From UBA7985 sp002711265 (GTDB lineage: Bacteria > Pseudomonadota > Alphaproteobacteria > UBA7985): 64,000 nucleotides of DNA. Where the stretch lies: contig CBFIBS010000004.1 in the NCBI GenBank assembly GCA_965660945.1, positions 62,001 through 126,000 on the forward strand. The letters are read 5' to 3'. Shown piece by piece: positions 17,423-30,553 of this stretch (position 1 is the first letter of the stretch; each line of letters starts with the position of its first letter). Below the pieces are notes generated by a model. It searched no databases. It had not been told where the DNA came from and saw only the letters and a program-made list of their open reading frames with translations. Made by a program: the position numbers and the translations under genes.

Positions 17423-18439
17423 ATGGCGACCACAGCGCGCAAAACCAGCAAACGCGCTTCGAACAAGCAGTTCGATAACGACCAACTGACCACGTTTTAC
17501 AAGGACATGCTGCTGATCCGCCGCTTCGAGGAGAAGGCAGGCCAGTTGTACGGCATGGGCCTGATCGGCGGCTTCTGTCACCTGTATATCGGGCAGGAGG
17601 CTGTCGTCGTCGGCATCCAGCACGAGCTGGAGACGGGCAGGGACAGCGTGATCACCGGCTATCGCGACCATGGGCACATGCTCGCCACCGGGATGGACCC
17701 TGACGGCGTTATGGCGGAGCTCACCGGGCGCGAGGGCGGCTATTCTAAGGGCAAGGGCGGATCGATGCACATGTTCTCGACCGAAACCCGCTTCTTCGGT
17801 GGTCACGGCATTGTTGCGGCGCAGGTTGCGCTGGGGGCCGGTCTGGCCTTCGCTCACAAGTACAACGACGACGGCGGGATTGCGGTTGCCTACTACGGCG
17901 ATGGTGCCGCCAATCAGGGGCAGGTGGCCGAGACCATGAACATGGCCTCGCTGTGGCAGCTGCCGATCCTGTTTGTCTGCGAAAACAACCGTTACGCCAT
18001 GGGCACGTCGACCGAGCGTGCGGCGGCGGTGACGGACTACGCGGCGCGCGGCAAGCCCTACGGCATTCCCGGCGCCCGGGTCGACGGCATGGATGTCGAG
18101 GCGATGGCGACCGAAGCGGGCAAGGCGATCAAGCACGTCCGCTCGGGCAAGGGGCCGTTCGTGCTGGAGGCCATGACCTATCGCTATCGCGGGCATTCGA
18201 TGTCCGACCCGGCCAAGTACCGGACCAAGGAAGAGGTGCAGAAGTACCGCACCGAGCAGGACCCGATCGAGCGCCTGCGCGAAAAGCTGCTCGGCGATGG
18301 CATCACCGACGAAGCCGCGCTCAAGGCCATCGACAAGGATGTTAAGGCCGTGGTCGCCAAGTCCGCTGACTTCGCCCAGTCCTCCCCCGAGCCGTCACCC
18401 GACGAGCTCTACACCGACATTACCATTGCAGCAGCCTGA
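17423..18439 (+). CDS. pdhA: Pyruvate dehydrogenase E1 alpha subunit
   Basis: Thiamine-diphosphate subunit that decarboxylates pyruvate in the pyruvate dehydrogenase complex. The 338-residue product carries MLLIRRFEEKAGQLYG, GYRDHGHMLA, the ThDP/Mg motif GDGAANQG followed by NMASLWQLPILFVCENN, and the phosphoryl-loop-like region YRYRGHSMSDPAKYR, all typical of alphaproteobacterial PdhA. The open frame extends upstream, but ATG 17423 gives the usual short Ala/Thr/Lys-rich leader. It is first of the contiguous pdhA-pdhB-pdhC-lpd-lipA set, with 17 bp to pdhB. Confidence 0.97.
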   Translation: MATTARKTSKRASNKQFDNDQLTTFYKDMLLIRRFEEKAGQLYGMGLIGGFCHLYIGQEAVVVGIQHELETGRDSVITGYRDHGHMLATGMDPDGVMAELTGREGGYSKGKGGSMHMFSTETRFFGGHGIVAAQVALGAGLAFAHKYNDDGGIAVAYYGDGAANQGQVAETMNMASLWQLPILFVCENNRYAMGTSTERAAAVTDYAARGKPYGIPGARVDGMDVEAMATEAGKAIKHVRSGKGPFVLEAMTYRYRGHSMSDPAKYRTKEEVQKYRTEQDPIERLREKLLGDGITDEAALKAIDKDVKAVVAKSADFAQSSPEPSPDELYTDITIAAA

Positions 18440-18456
18440 AACGGGGAGAGCAGACG

Positions 18457-19836
<1,380 letters not shown>

Positions 19837-19839
19837 GCC

Positions 19840-21186
19840 ATGTCCGTCGATATTCTGATGCCAGCGCTGTCGCCCACCATGGAAGAAGGCACGCTGGCCA
19901 ATTGGCTGGTCAAGGAAGGCGACAGCGTTGCCAGCGGCGATGTCATCGCCGAGATCGAGACCGATAAGGCGACCATGGAGGTCGAGGCCGTCGATGAAGG
20001 CGTTGTCGCCAAGCTCATCGTTGCTGCCGGTACCGAAGGCGTGGCGGTGAATGCCGTCATTGCCGTCCTCGCGGAAGAGGGCGAAGACCCCGCCAGCGTT
20101 CAGCCCGGCGGCGGCGGTGCGCCTGCGCCTGCGCCCGTACCTGAGCCCGCGTCTGCACCTGCATCTGCGCTCGCAGCCGCTGCACCTGAAAAGGCACCCG
20201 TTGCCCCTGCGGCACCGGTCGCGACGCCTGCTGCCAGCGGTGACCGTGTTCTCGCTTCGCCCCTCGCCCGCCGTCTGGCATCCCAGAACGGGCTGGATCT
20301 GTCGGCCATCGGCGGCAGCGGCCCGAACGGCCGCGTCGTCAAGCGCGACATCGAAGCGGCCATCGCCAGCGGCGGGGCAAAGGCTGCCCCTCGGGCCGCA
20401 GCCTCTGCGCCGTCTTCAGCCGCAGCCGGGCAGCCCATGCCTGCCGGCGCCGGCCCGGACCCGCGCAAGATCGCGGCACAGCTGGATATGGCCTACGAGG
20501 AAATCCCGGCGAACAACATGCGCAAGACCATCGCGCGCCGTCTGGTCGAGGCCAAGCAGACCGTACCCCACTTCTACCTCACCGTTGACATCGAGCTGGA
20601 CGCGCTGCTCGCTCTTCGCGGCCAGATCAACAAGGCCGTGCCGGAAGGCGTGAAAATTTCGGTCAACGACATGATCATTCTTGCTTCTGCCAAGGCGCTG
20701 ATGGACGAGCCGGACACCAACGCCAGCTGGGCGGGCGATGCCGTGCTGAAGTACGCTTCAGCCGACGTCGCGGTGGCCGTGGCAACCGAGAACGGCCTGA
20801 TCACCCCGGTGATCCGCGACGTGCAGACCAAGGGCCTGCCCGAGATCAGCGCAGAGATGGTCGACCTCGCCACCCGCGCCCGCGAGGGTCGGCTGAAGCC
20901 GCACGAGTATCAGGGCGGTACCTTCACCATCTCCAACCTCGGCATGTTCGGCATCCGCGAATTCGCCGCGGTGATTAATCCGCCCCACGGTGCCATTCTC
21001 GCCGTCGGCAAGGGGGAGAAGCGACCGGTCGTGCGCACCACGGACAAGGGGGATGAGCTCGCCATCGCCACGGTCATGTCGGTGACGCTGTCCTGTGACC
21101 ACCGTGTGGTCGATGGCGCAGTCGGCGCCCGCTGGCTCAATGCCTTCCAGCAAAGGCTGGAAAACCCGCTCTCGATGCTGCTGTAA
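19840..21186 (+). CDS. pdhC: Dihydrolipoamide acetyltransferase (pyruvate dehydrogenase E2)
   Basis: Core of the complex: carries the acetyl group on lipoate and transfers it to CoA. Domains of the 448-residue product: lipoyl domain 1-80 (Lys43 in ETDKATM), a long Ala/Pro-rich linker, an E3/E1-binding domain around 138-178 (SPLARRLASQNGLDLSAIGG), a second linker, and the acyltransferase domain ending in the catalytic SCDHRVVDGAVG. One lipoyl domain only; with PdhB the complex has two carriers. Spacing of 3 bp to pdhB and 14 bp to lpd indicates one transcript. Confidence 0.97.
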   Translation: MSVDILMPALSPTMEEGTLANWLVKEGDSVASGDVIAEIETDKATMEVEAVDEGVVAKLIVAAGTEGVAVNAVIAVLAEEGEDPASVQPGGGGAPAPAPVPEPASAPASALAAAAPEKAPVAPAAPVATPAASGDRVLASPLARRLASQNGLDLSAIGGSGPNGRVVKRDIEAAIASGGAKAAPRAAASAPSSAAAGQPMPAGAGPDPRKIAAQLDMAYEEIPANNMRKTIARRLVEAKQTVPHFYLTVDIELDALLALRGQINKAVPEGVKISVNDMIILASAKALMDEPDTNASWAGDAVLKYASADVAVAVATENGLITPVIRDVQTKGLPEISAEMVDLATRAREGRLKPHEYQGGTFTISNLGMFGIREFAAVINPPHGAILAVGKGEKRPVVRTTDKGDELAIATVMSVTLSCDHRVVDGAVGARWLNAFQQRLENPLSMLL

Positions 21187-21200
21187 CCGGAGACCCAAGC

Positions 21201-22588
<1,388 letters not shown>

Positions 22589-22604
<16 letters not shown>

Positions 22605-22636
22605 CGCGACCCCGCGCTGGACTTCTAGCGCGACCC
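22589..22636. repeat. 24-bp tandem duplication across the lpdA stop codon
   Basis: Two adjacent 24-bp units (22589-22612 and 22613-22636) differ at one position. The first holds the last codons and TAG of lpdA. The second repeats them as non-coding leader just before the lipA ribosome binding site. It looks like a recent slippage duplication, and it sets the lpdA-lipA spacing. Confidence 0.85.
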
Positions 22637-22652
22637 GCCCAAAGGAGACGAC

Positions 22653-23585
22653 ATGAGCGACCCGCTCCGCCATCCGGAGAAAGCCCACCGGCCCGACAGC
22701 GCCCCCCAGCCGAAGAAACCGGACTGGATCAGGGTCAAGGCGCCGACCTCGGCCGGGTACAAGGAAACCCGGGAGATCATGCGCTCGCTGTCGCTGTCGA
22801 CCGTGTGCGAGGAAGCGGGCTGTCCCAACATCGGCGAGTGCTGGTCGAAGAAGCACGCCACCATGATGATCATGGGCGAGGTTTGCACCCGCGCCTGCAC
22901 CTTCTGCAATGTCGCCACCGGCAAGCCCGGCGCGCTCAACCCCTTCGAGCCGACCAACGTTGCCCAGGCGGTCAAGTCACTGGGGCTGAGCCACGTTGTC
23001 ATCACCTCCGTCGACCGCGATGATCTGGACGACGGCGGGGCGGGGCACTTTGCCGAAACCATTCTGGCGGTGCGCGAAGCCTCCCCGGAGACAACGATAG
23101 AGGTGCTGACCCCGGATTTCCTGCGCAAGCGTGATGCGTGGAAGGTCGTGGCCGACGCCAAGCCGGACGTGTTCAACCACAATCTTGAAACCGTCCCCGG
23201 GCTCTACGCCGAAGTGCGGCCCGGCGCGCGTTACTTTGAATCGCTGCGCCTGCTCGCACGGGTCAAGGAGCGTGACCCGCTTGCTTTCACCAAGTCCGGG
23301 ATCATGGTCGGCTTGGGTGAGAAGAAAATGGAAGTGGCGCAGGTCATGGATGACCTTCGCGCTGCCGACGTCGACTTCCTGACCATCGGCCAGTACCTGC
23401 AGCCTACGCCCAAGCACCACGCGGTCGAGGCCTTCATCACCCCCGAGGAGTTCCGCGAATACGAAACCATGGCCTATGGCAAAGGGTTCCTGATGGTTTC
23501 CGCTACGCCGCTGACCCGATCCTCCTACCACGCCGGAGAGGACTTCGAACGCCTGCGCGCCGCGCGCCAGTCCAAGGCGGCCTGA
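22653..23585 (+). CDS. lipA: Lipoyl synthase LipA
   Basis: Radical-SAM enzyme inserting two sulfurs into octanoyl groups on lipoyl domains such as those of PdhB and PdhC just upstream. The 310-residue product has auxiliary cluster cysteines C52, C57 and C63 (VCEEAGCPNIGECW), the radical-SAM C78-x3-C82-x2-C85 (CTRACTFC), and the C-terminal RSSY that ligates the auxiliary cluster. AAAGGAGACGAC precedes the ATG. coq10 follows after 5 bp. Location in the pdh operon couples cofactor supply to enzyme synthesis. Confidence 0.98.
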   Translation: MSDPLRHPEKAHRPDSAPQPKKPDWIRVKAPTSAGYKETREIMRSLSLSTVCEEAGCPNIGECWSKKHATMMIMGEVCTRACTFCNVATGKPGALNPFEPTNVAQAVKSLGLSHVVITSVDRDDLDDGGAGHFAETILAVREASPETTIEVLTPDFLRKRDAWKVVADAKPDVFNHNLETVPGLYAEVRPGARYFESLRLLARVKERDPLAFTKSGIMVGLGEKKMEVAQVMDDLRAADVDFLTIGQYLQPTPKHHAVEAFITPEEFREYETMAYGKGFLMVSATPLTRSSYHAGEDFERLRAARQSKAA

Positions 23586-23590
23586 AGCCC

Positions 23591-24103
23591 ATGCCAGTGG
23601 TCGAACAAACCCGCGTGGTGCCATTCCGAGCCGAGCAGATGTTCGACCTCGTCACCGACGTCAAGCACTACCCCGAATTCCTGCCCTGGTGCGTCGCCGC
23701 GCGCATCCGCGAGCAGTCCGACGCGCATATGATCGCCGACCTGGTGATCGGGTTTCAGGTGATCCGCGAGCGCTTTACCTCCGATGTCCGCTTCGACCGT
23801 GCCGCGCTCAGGGTTGATACGGCGCTGGTCGACGGCCCGTTCCGGCATCTGACCAACAAGTGGCGGTTCCGCGACCTGCCCGACGGCAAGGGCTGCGAGA
23901 TCGAGATTCACGTGGATTTTGCCTTCCGCAGCGCGCTGCTGCAGCGACTGATCGAGCCTCTGTTCGAAGAGGCACAGAAGCGGATGATCGGCGCCTTCGA
24001 AAAGCGCGCCCGGGCGATCTACGGTGCTGCGGGTGGCACTGCGGGTGGCGGTGCAGGGTCGAGTGCGTCCAGCACCAGCCCCAAGGCTTCCGCCACGGTC
24101 TGA
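23591..24103 (+). CDS. coq10: Coq10/RatA-type START-domain protein
   Basis: Member of the polyketide cyclase/START family that includes mitochondrial Coq10 (coenzyme Q chaperone) and E. coli RatA. The 170-residue product shows TRVVPFRAEQMFDLVTDVKH with YPEFLPWC, NKWRFRDLPDGKGCEIE and DFAFRSALLQRLIEPLFEEA. Quinone binding is inferred from the family, not visible here. The last 27 or so residues are low-complexity Gly/Ser/Ala. This tail, 85 bp of coding sequence, overlaps the end of cinA on the opposite strand. Last gene of the pdh-lip run. Confidence 0.88.
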   Translation: MPVVEQTRVVPFRAEQMFDLVTDVKHYPEFLPWCVAARIREQSDAHMIADLVIGFQVIRERFTSDVRFDRAALRVDTALVDGPFRHLTNKWRFRDLPDGKGCEIEIHVDFAFRSALLQRLIEPLFEEAQKRMIGAFEKRARAIYGAAGGTAGGGAGSSASSTSPKASATV

Positions 24104-24552
24104 GTGCGCACCGCTTCGCGGTCCCCGGGAAAATCGAACACGCGCGCCTGCTCGGTCCCGTTCGGGCCGGACAAGTGCAGGTAAACCCGCCCCACGGGTT
24201 TGTCGGGGGTGCCGCCACCCGGTCCGGCGACGCCTGTGACCCCTAGTCCGATATCGGCGCCCAGCTGCTCCCGCACCGCGCCGGCCATCACGGCGGCGAC
24301 TTCGGCAGAGACCGAACCGTGCTCGATCATGGTGTCCTTGGGCACGCTGAGCAGGCCTTCCTTGGCCTCGTTGGCGTAGGCGATGATCCCGCCATCGAAG
24401 ACGGCCGACGAACCTTGCTGGGCCGTGATTGCGGCCGTGATCATGCCGCCGGTACAGCTCTCACCCACGGCCAGCCGCAGGCCTGCGGCCTGACAGATGG
24501 CGATCAGCCGCCGTGCGGCTGCAGCGATGGCGATGGCCTGCGGGTCCGTCAC
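24019..24552 (-). CDS. cinA: CinA-family nicotinamide-nucleotide amidase
   Basis: CinA C-terminal domain protein (PncC type), predicted to deamidate nicotinamide mononucleotide in pyridine nucleotide salvage. The 177-residue product has the diagnostic RLAVGESCTGGMITAAIT, FDGGIIAYANEAKEGLLSV and GVTGVAGPGGGTPDKPVG blocks. It lacks the N-terminal MoCF domain of long CinA. Its ATG overlaps the ispDF stop (24549-24552), implying coupling. Its Pro/Ala-rich last residues are encoded antisense to the tail of coq10. Confidence 0.93.
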   Translation of the reverse strand: MTDPQAIAIAAAARRLIAICQAAGLRLAVGESCTGGMITAAITAQQGSSAVFDGGIIAYANEAKEGLLSVPKDTMIEHGSVSAEVAAVMAGAVREQLGADIGLGVTGVAGPGGGTPDKPVGRVYLHLSGPNGTEQARVFDFPGDREAVRTQTVAEALGLVLDALDPAPPPAVPPAAP

Positions 24553-25793
24553 GGTGCTGTCGGCAGCTGTAGGGTGACGGTCGCCTGCGCAGCGATGCCT
24601 TCACCGCGCCCGGTGAAGCCCAGCCCCTCGGTGGTCGTTGCCTTGACCGAAATCCGGCCCGGTTCCAGCCCGGTCAGCGCCGACAGGCGCGCGCGCAGGT
24701 CGTCCCGCCGGGGTCCGATTTTCGGCCGCTCGCAGATCAGCGTCAGGTCGAGGTGAACCAGCCGTCCCCCGGTGGCTCTGATCAGGCCGAGGGCGTGTTC
24801 GAGGAATACCGTGCTGTCCGCACCCTTCCACTGTGGGTCCGAAGGCGGAAAGTGGTGGCCGATATCACCCTCAGCGAGGCCGCCGTAGATGGCGTCGGTC
24901 AGGGCGTGCAGGGCGACGTCGGCGTCCGAATGCCCCTTGAGCGGACGCTCGCCCGGGAACGTGACCCCGGCGAGAACCAGCTCGCCGTCTTCCCCCGCTT
25001 CGCCAAAGGCGTGGACGTCGAAGCCGAAACCGGTCCGGGTCTCCATTGCGGGTGCAGCCGGCGCAGGTGCGGGCGCCGCTGTGGCAGAACCCAGCAGGCT
25101 TTCGAGGCTTCCTGCGTCGGATTGGAAGGTCAGCTTCATCAGCCGTTCAGCCCGGGGCAGGGTCATCAGCTCGACCCTGCCGCCTGCGGCCTGATACAGC
25201 GTCGCGTCGCAGGTAAAGGCCGTCTCCTGCTGGCGCTGGTGGGCGTCGAGGATGGCGGTGAAGGCAAAGCCCTGCGGGGTCTGCATCCGATAGAGGCCGC
25301 TGCGGTCGATCGGATCCAGCGGGGCATCGGGGCGGGTGCTGCGCACGACGGTATCGGCGGCCGGGATGGCCGCGCTGAGCCCCCTCGGATGTTGGCTGCT
25401 GCCGTCATCGAGGGCTTCCAGCCGGGCCGCCATGGCGTCGATATCGCCGGGCAGCAGTCCGGGCCGGGCGGCATCGTGGATCAGCACCCGCGCAGGCGCT
25501 TCGTCACCGCTGAGGTGTTCGAGACCGAGGCGAACGGTATCCTGCCGCTGGGCGCCGCCCAGCACGATGTCGAGGATCTTGTCGGTCTCAACGCCTTCCA
25601 CGAGTTCGACCACGGCGTCCATGGTCTGTTCGGAGACCATGATTACAATGTGGTCCACGGACGCGGCGGCGATCATGGCGTCGAGCGACCACAGCAGCAC
25701 CGGGCGCCCCTGCAGCCGGGTCAGAACCTTGGGTGCATCAGGGCCGAAGCGGGTCCCGCTTCCGGCAGCCAGTAGCAGGGTGGCGCAGCCCAC
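24549..25793 (-). CDS. ispDF: Bifunctional IspD/IspF, non-mevalonate isoprenoid enzyme
   Basis: Fuses steps 3 and 5 of the MEP pathway: MEP cytidylyltransferase and 2-C-methyl-D-erythritol 2,4-cyclodiphosphate synthase. In the 414-residue product, IspD (about 1-225) has LLLAAGSGTRFG, HDAARPGL and YRMQTPQGF. After an Ala/Pro linker, IspF (about 250-414) has GFGFDVHAFG, LKGHSDADVALHALTDA with the zinc ligands, GDIGHHFP and the C-terminal KATTTEGLGFTGRGEGIAAQA. Fusion is typical of alphaproteobacteria. The start is GTG 25793, 18 bp after the eno stop; no strong ribosome binding site. Confidence 0.96.
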   Translation of the reverse strand: MGCATLLLAAGSGTRFGPDAPKVLTRLQGRPVLLWSLDAMIAAASVDHIVIMVSEQTMDAVVELVEGVETDKILDIVLGGAQRQDTVRLGLEHLSGDEAPARVLIHDAARPGLLPGDIDAMAARLEALDDGSSQHPRGLSAAIPAADTVVRSTRPDAPLDPIDRSGLYRMQTPQGFAFTAILDAHQRQQETAFTCDATLYQAAGGRVELMTLPRAERLMKLTFQSDAGSLESLLGSATAAPAPAPAAPAMETRTGFGFDVHAFGEAGEDGELVLAGVTFPGERPLKGHSDADVALHALTDAIYGGLAEGDIGHHFPPSDPQWKGADSTVFLEHALGLIRATGGRLVHLDLTLICERPKIGPRRDDLRARLSALTGLEPGRISVKATTTEGLGFTGRGEGIAAQATVTLQLPTAP

Positions 25794-25811
25794 GGCGGCG
25801 GTCTCGCGTGT

Positions 25812-27098
<1,287 letters not shown>

Positions 27099-27311
27099 AG
27101 GTCTGATTTCTTTCTGAATTCGGGCGGGGGCCGATGCGGCAGGGCGGTTCTGTCCTGCCCGTGTGCTGGGACGGCACCGCGCGTTAAACTGCAATTTGTC
27201 TAATCTTTTCAGGCAGCTCTTCCTAGTGCCACCGGAGCATAGAAGCGCCCGCCGGGAGGCATAACACCCCCTATACGGCTTACAATCACTATTTGCCGGG
27301 TTACCAGAAGA

Positions 27312-28943
27312 CTAGACGAGGCGGCTTTGGGTGACGGCGGCGTTGATGAAGGAGACGAACAGGGGGTGCGGCTCGAACGGGCGGGATTTCAGCTCCGGAT
27401 GGAACTGAACCCCCACAAACCACGGGTGTTCGCTTTCTGGCAGTTCGATGATTTCTGGCAGGCGCTCGTCTGGCGACAGGCCTGAGAACACTACGCCGGC
27501 TTTTTCCAGCTCGGCGCGGTAAGTCGGGTTGACCTCGTAACGGTGGCGGTGACGCTCACTGATCATCTCTTGTCCGTAGATGTCCGCAACGCGGGTCCCG
27601 GCGGAGAGTTTGCAGTCGTAGGCGCCCAGACGCATGGTGCCGCCCAGATCGTCATCGTCGCTGCGGCGTTGGATATCGCCGTCGCGCTCCCACTCGGTCA
27701 TCAGGCCGACAACCGGCTGGTTGGTCGCGCCGAATTCCGAAGAGGCTGCGTTTTCGATGCCGGCAAGGTTCCGCGCCATTTCCAGCACTGCCATCTGCAT
27801 GCCGAAGCAGATACCGAAGTAGGGGATCTGCCGCTCCCGCGCATGCCGGACAGCGGCGATTTTGCCGCTCGACCCGCGCTCGCCGAAGCCGCCGGGCACC
27901 AGAATGCCGTGGACGCCGGAGAGGTGCAGTTCGGGGTCTTCTTCCTCGAAAATCTCCGAATCGATCCAGCGCATCTCGACCTTGGCGTTGTTGGCGATGC
28001 CGCCGTGGGTCAGCGCTTCGGCCAGCGACTTGTAGGCGTCGAGCAGGTTCACGTACTTGCCGACCACGCCGATGGTGACCTTGCCCTCGGGCTCGGTCAC
28101 GCGCTTGACGACTTCCTGCCATCGGCTCAGGTCCGGCTCCGGGCTGGTCAGGTTGAAGTGACGCAGGACTTCGCGGTCCAGCCCCTCTTCGTGGTAGCTC
28201 AGCGGCACACGGTAGATGCTATCGACGTCCAGGGCCTGGATCACCGCGCTCTGATCGAGGTTGCAGAACAGTGCGATTTTGGCGCGCTCGTTTTCCGGGA
28301 TCTCGCGGTCGGCGCGGCAGAGCAGAATATCAGGGTGAATGCCCACGGACTGCAGTTCTTTGACTGAGTGCTGGGTCGGCTTAGTCTTCAACTCGCCGGC
28401 TGCAGCGATGTAGGGCACCAGCGTCAGGTGCAGGAACAGCGCGCGCTCGCGGCCCAGCTTGTATCCCAGCTGGCGGATGGCCTCGAGGAAGGGGGCGCCT
28501 TCGATATCGCCGACCGTACCGCCAATCTCGCAGATCACGAAGTCCTCGCCGTTGAGATCGGCAAGCGCGAAATCCTTGATGGCGTTGGTGACGTGGGGGA
28601 CGACCTGTACGGTTGCGCCGAGGTATTCGCCCTTCCGCTCCTTGGCGAGGATGTCGGAGTAGATCCGGCCGGTCGTGACGTTGTCAGACTGCAGCGCCGA
28701 TACCCCGGTGAAGCGTTCGTAGTGTCCCAGATCAAGGTCGGTCTCAGCCCCGTCGTCGGTCACGTAGACCTCGCCGTGCTGGTAGGGGCTCATGGTGCCC
28801 GGATCGACGTTGAGATAGGGGTCGAGTTTGCGCAGGCGGACTTTAAATCCGCGCGCCTGCAGCAGGGAGGCAAGCGCAGCACTCGCCAGGCCTTTGCCCA
28901 GCGAGGAGACCACGCCACCGGTTATGAAGATATACCGTGTCAT
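27312..28943 (-). CDS. pyrG: CTP synthase
   Basis: Aminates UTP to CTP with glutamine as nitrogen donor. The 543-residue product has an amidoligase domain from the first residues (YIFITGGVVSSLGKGLASA, KLDPYLNVDPGTMSPYQHGE, EIGGTVGDIE) to about 270. The glutamine amidotransferase domain follows, with GILVPGGFGERG, nucleophile cysteine in YFGICFGMQ and the HPELKSRP catalytic histidine. Full length for the family. It lies between secG and eno on the minus strand, the usual tpiA-secG-pyrG-eno order. Confidence 0.98.
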   Translation of the reverse strand: MTRYIFITGGVVSSLGKGLASAALASLLQARGFKVRLRKLDPYLNVDPGTMSPYQHGEVYVTDDGAETDLDLGHYERFTGVSALQSDNVTTGRIYSDILAKERKGEYLGATVQVVPHVTNAIKDFALADLNGEDFVICEIGGTVGDIEGAPFLEAIRQLGYKLGRERALFLHLTLVPYIAAAGELKTKPTQHSVKELQSVGIHPDILLCRADREIPENERAKIALFCNLDQSAVIQALDVDSIYRVPLSYHEEGLDREVLRHFNLTSPEPDLSRWQEVVKRVTEPEGKVTIGVVGKYVNLLDAYKSLAEALTHGGIANNAKVEMRWIDSEIFEEEDPELHLSGVHGILVPGGFGERGSSGKIAAVRHARERQIPYFGICFGMQMAVLEMARNLAGIENAASSEFGATNQPVVGLMTEWERDGDIQRRSDDDDLGGTMRLGAYDCKLSAGTRVADIYGQEMISERHRHRYEVNPTYRAELEKAGVVFSGLSPDERLPEIIELPESEHPWFVGVQFHPELKSRPFEPHPLFVSFINAAVTQSRLV

Positions 28944-29018
28944 GGGCGTTTTTTATGCGCATAACGTTATAGGGACGCAAGAAGAGTCTCGTCCCGTTTG
29001 CGACGTGCAGCCGTGCTG

Positions 29019-29537
29019 TTACTGCGGATCAGTTGTGGCTGTGTCCGTGGCAGCACTATTTTCGACGGCGGCACTACCCTCAGAGCCCGCATCGGCGGGG
29101 GTTTCTGCCGCTGCCGGGGCCGACTCGTCAACGGAAATGTTCGGATCGAACAGCAGGTTCGAGGTGTCCGCGCCAGAATTTTCTTCACTCGCCGCAGCGC
29201 CGTCGTCGAAGACGATCGGGTTAAAGGCCGCCGAATTGTCGATTTCGCCTGCTGGAGTCGTCAGACCCAGCGTGTTGGAAATGAAACCACCGGAGGAGCC
29301 GTAGCCGCCTGCAAGGATGCCCTGAGCGAGGCTGACCAGCATGAAGGCCGCCGCCAGCCCGGAGGTTGCCCGGGTCAGGAAGCTGGCCGAGGCCCGCGTC
29401 TGCAGCAGGGAGCTGGCGTCACCGCCGCCTGCACCCGCGAGGCCGAGACCGGAATTGTCAGTCTGCTGGATCAGTACAATCGCGATCAGCGCGAAGGCAA
29501 CCAGAACCTGAATGGACAAAAGCAAGCCGATAATCAT
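29019..29537 (-). CDS. secG: Preprotein translocase subunit SecG, long C-terminal tail
   Basis: Accessory membrane subunit of the SecYEG export channel. In the 172-residue product two membrane segments lie at about 2-24 and 54-76, separated by the SecG-typical GLGLAGAGGG and FLTRAT motifs. SecG is usually 75-130 residues; here about 90 residues follow the second helix, rich in Ala, Asp, Ser and Glu and probably disordered. ATG 29537 opens directly into the first helix. It lies 77 bp after tpiA and 75 bp before pyrG on the same strand. Confidence 0.93.
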   Translation of the reverse strand: MIIGLLLSIQVLVAFALIAIVLIQQTDNSGLGLAGAGGGDASSLLQTRASASFLTRATSGLAAAFMLVSLAQGILAGGYGSSGGFISNTLGLTTPAGEIDNSAAFNPIVFDDGAAASEENSGADTSNLLFDPNISVDESAPAAAETPADAGSEGSAAVENSAATDTATTDPQ

Positions 29538-29614
29538 GCTGCAAACTCATCTGTCTTGTCGTTTCAATGGCGTAGGTAGGACAACCCGCGCCAGAATGGA
29601 AGGGCAGAGCGCAT

Positions 29615-30352
29615 TCAGGCGTTCATGGCAGCCGTGATAATCCCCAGAAAATCGTCAGATTTCAGGCTCGCGCCACCCACCAGCGCGCCGCCTACCTCCT
29701 CGGCGGCAAAAACGTCGTCGGCGTTGGCGGCTTTGACCGAGCCACCGTAGAGGATGAAGGTCTCGGCCAGCGCAGGGCGGTGCTCGCGCAGCCAGGCTCG
29801 GATCATGCGGTGCATCGCGGAGATATCGTCGCGGGTGGCGACCTTGCCGGTGCCGATGGCCCAGACCGGCTCATAAGCGATGGTGATGGCGTCACCGGAT
29901 AGGCTTTCCGGTAGGCCTGCGGCAAGTTGGCGGCGGACCACGGCTTCGGCCTGCCCGGCTTCGCGTTGTTCAAGGGTCTCGCCCACGCAGAGGATCACGC
30001 CGATCCCCGCCTGCATGCCAGCGGTGACCTTGGCCAGCACCTGCGCGTCAGTCTCGCCGTGGTTCGTGCGACGTTCGGAGTGACCGACGATAACACCGCG
30101 CGCGCCGAGGTCGACCAGCATGGCCGCCGACACGTCGCCGGTATGGGCGCCGTTAGGGTGGGGCGAGCAGTCCTGTCCCCCGACAAAAATCGGGCTGTCG
30201 GCGACTTCTTCGAGCACAGCCGTCAGGTGTGGGGCCGGGGGAAACAGCGCGGTCGTGGGCGCGCCTTCGGGCAGCTGGTCGACCAACGTGCGGGCCAGCG
30301 CACGAGCCTCATCCAACGTTCCGTTCATCTTCCAGTTGCCGGCAATAAACAT
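29615..30352 (-). CDS. tpiA: Triosephosphate isomerase
   Basis: Interconverts dihydroxyacetone phosphate and glyceraldehyde 3-phosphate. The 245-residue TIM barrel has AGNWKMNG with the catalytic lysine, GHSERRTNHGE with the catalytic histidine, YEPVWAIGTGKVA with the catalytic glutamate, and the phosphate-binding ILYGGSVKAAN. GAAGGAAAGC precedes the ATG at 30352. It is the first gene of the minus-strand tpiA-secG-pyrG-eno set and is divergent from the ppiD-like gene, so the 201-bp gap should contain two promoters. Confidence 0.98.
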   Translation of the reverse strand: MFIAGNWKMNGTLDEARALARTLVDQLPEGAPTTALFPPAPHLTAVLEEVADSPIFVGGQDCSPHPNGAHTGDVSAAMLVDLGARGVIVGHSERRTNHGETDAQVLAKVTAGMQAGIGVILCVGETLEQREAGQAEAVVRRQLAAGLPESLSGDAITIAYEPVWAIGTGKVATRDDISAMHRMIRAWLREHRPALAETFILYGGSVKAANADDVFAAEEVGGALVGGASLKSDDFLGIITAAMNA

Positions 30353-30553
30353 GGGTCGTGCTTTCCTTCGGTCAGGGAATTGCTGCTGCGCCTTGTTTAG
30401 GCGGTGAAATTATGGTCTGTCACGCGAAAGCTTCGTACTCGCGACTCCGTTATTTGCGGGCGCGCGGTTGAATGACTAAATCATTCTGGTGTCGGCGCGT
30501 TTCTGCGCGGATCCCGGCAACAGAAAAACGAAAGACGTTAGGCAGAATTTATC

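Noticed and set aside
24109..25775. Plus-strand frames opposite cinA and ispDF
   Set aside because: Both minus-strand genes are complete and well recognised; the opposite frames show only mirrored composition.
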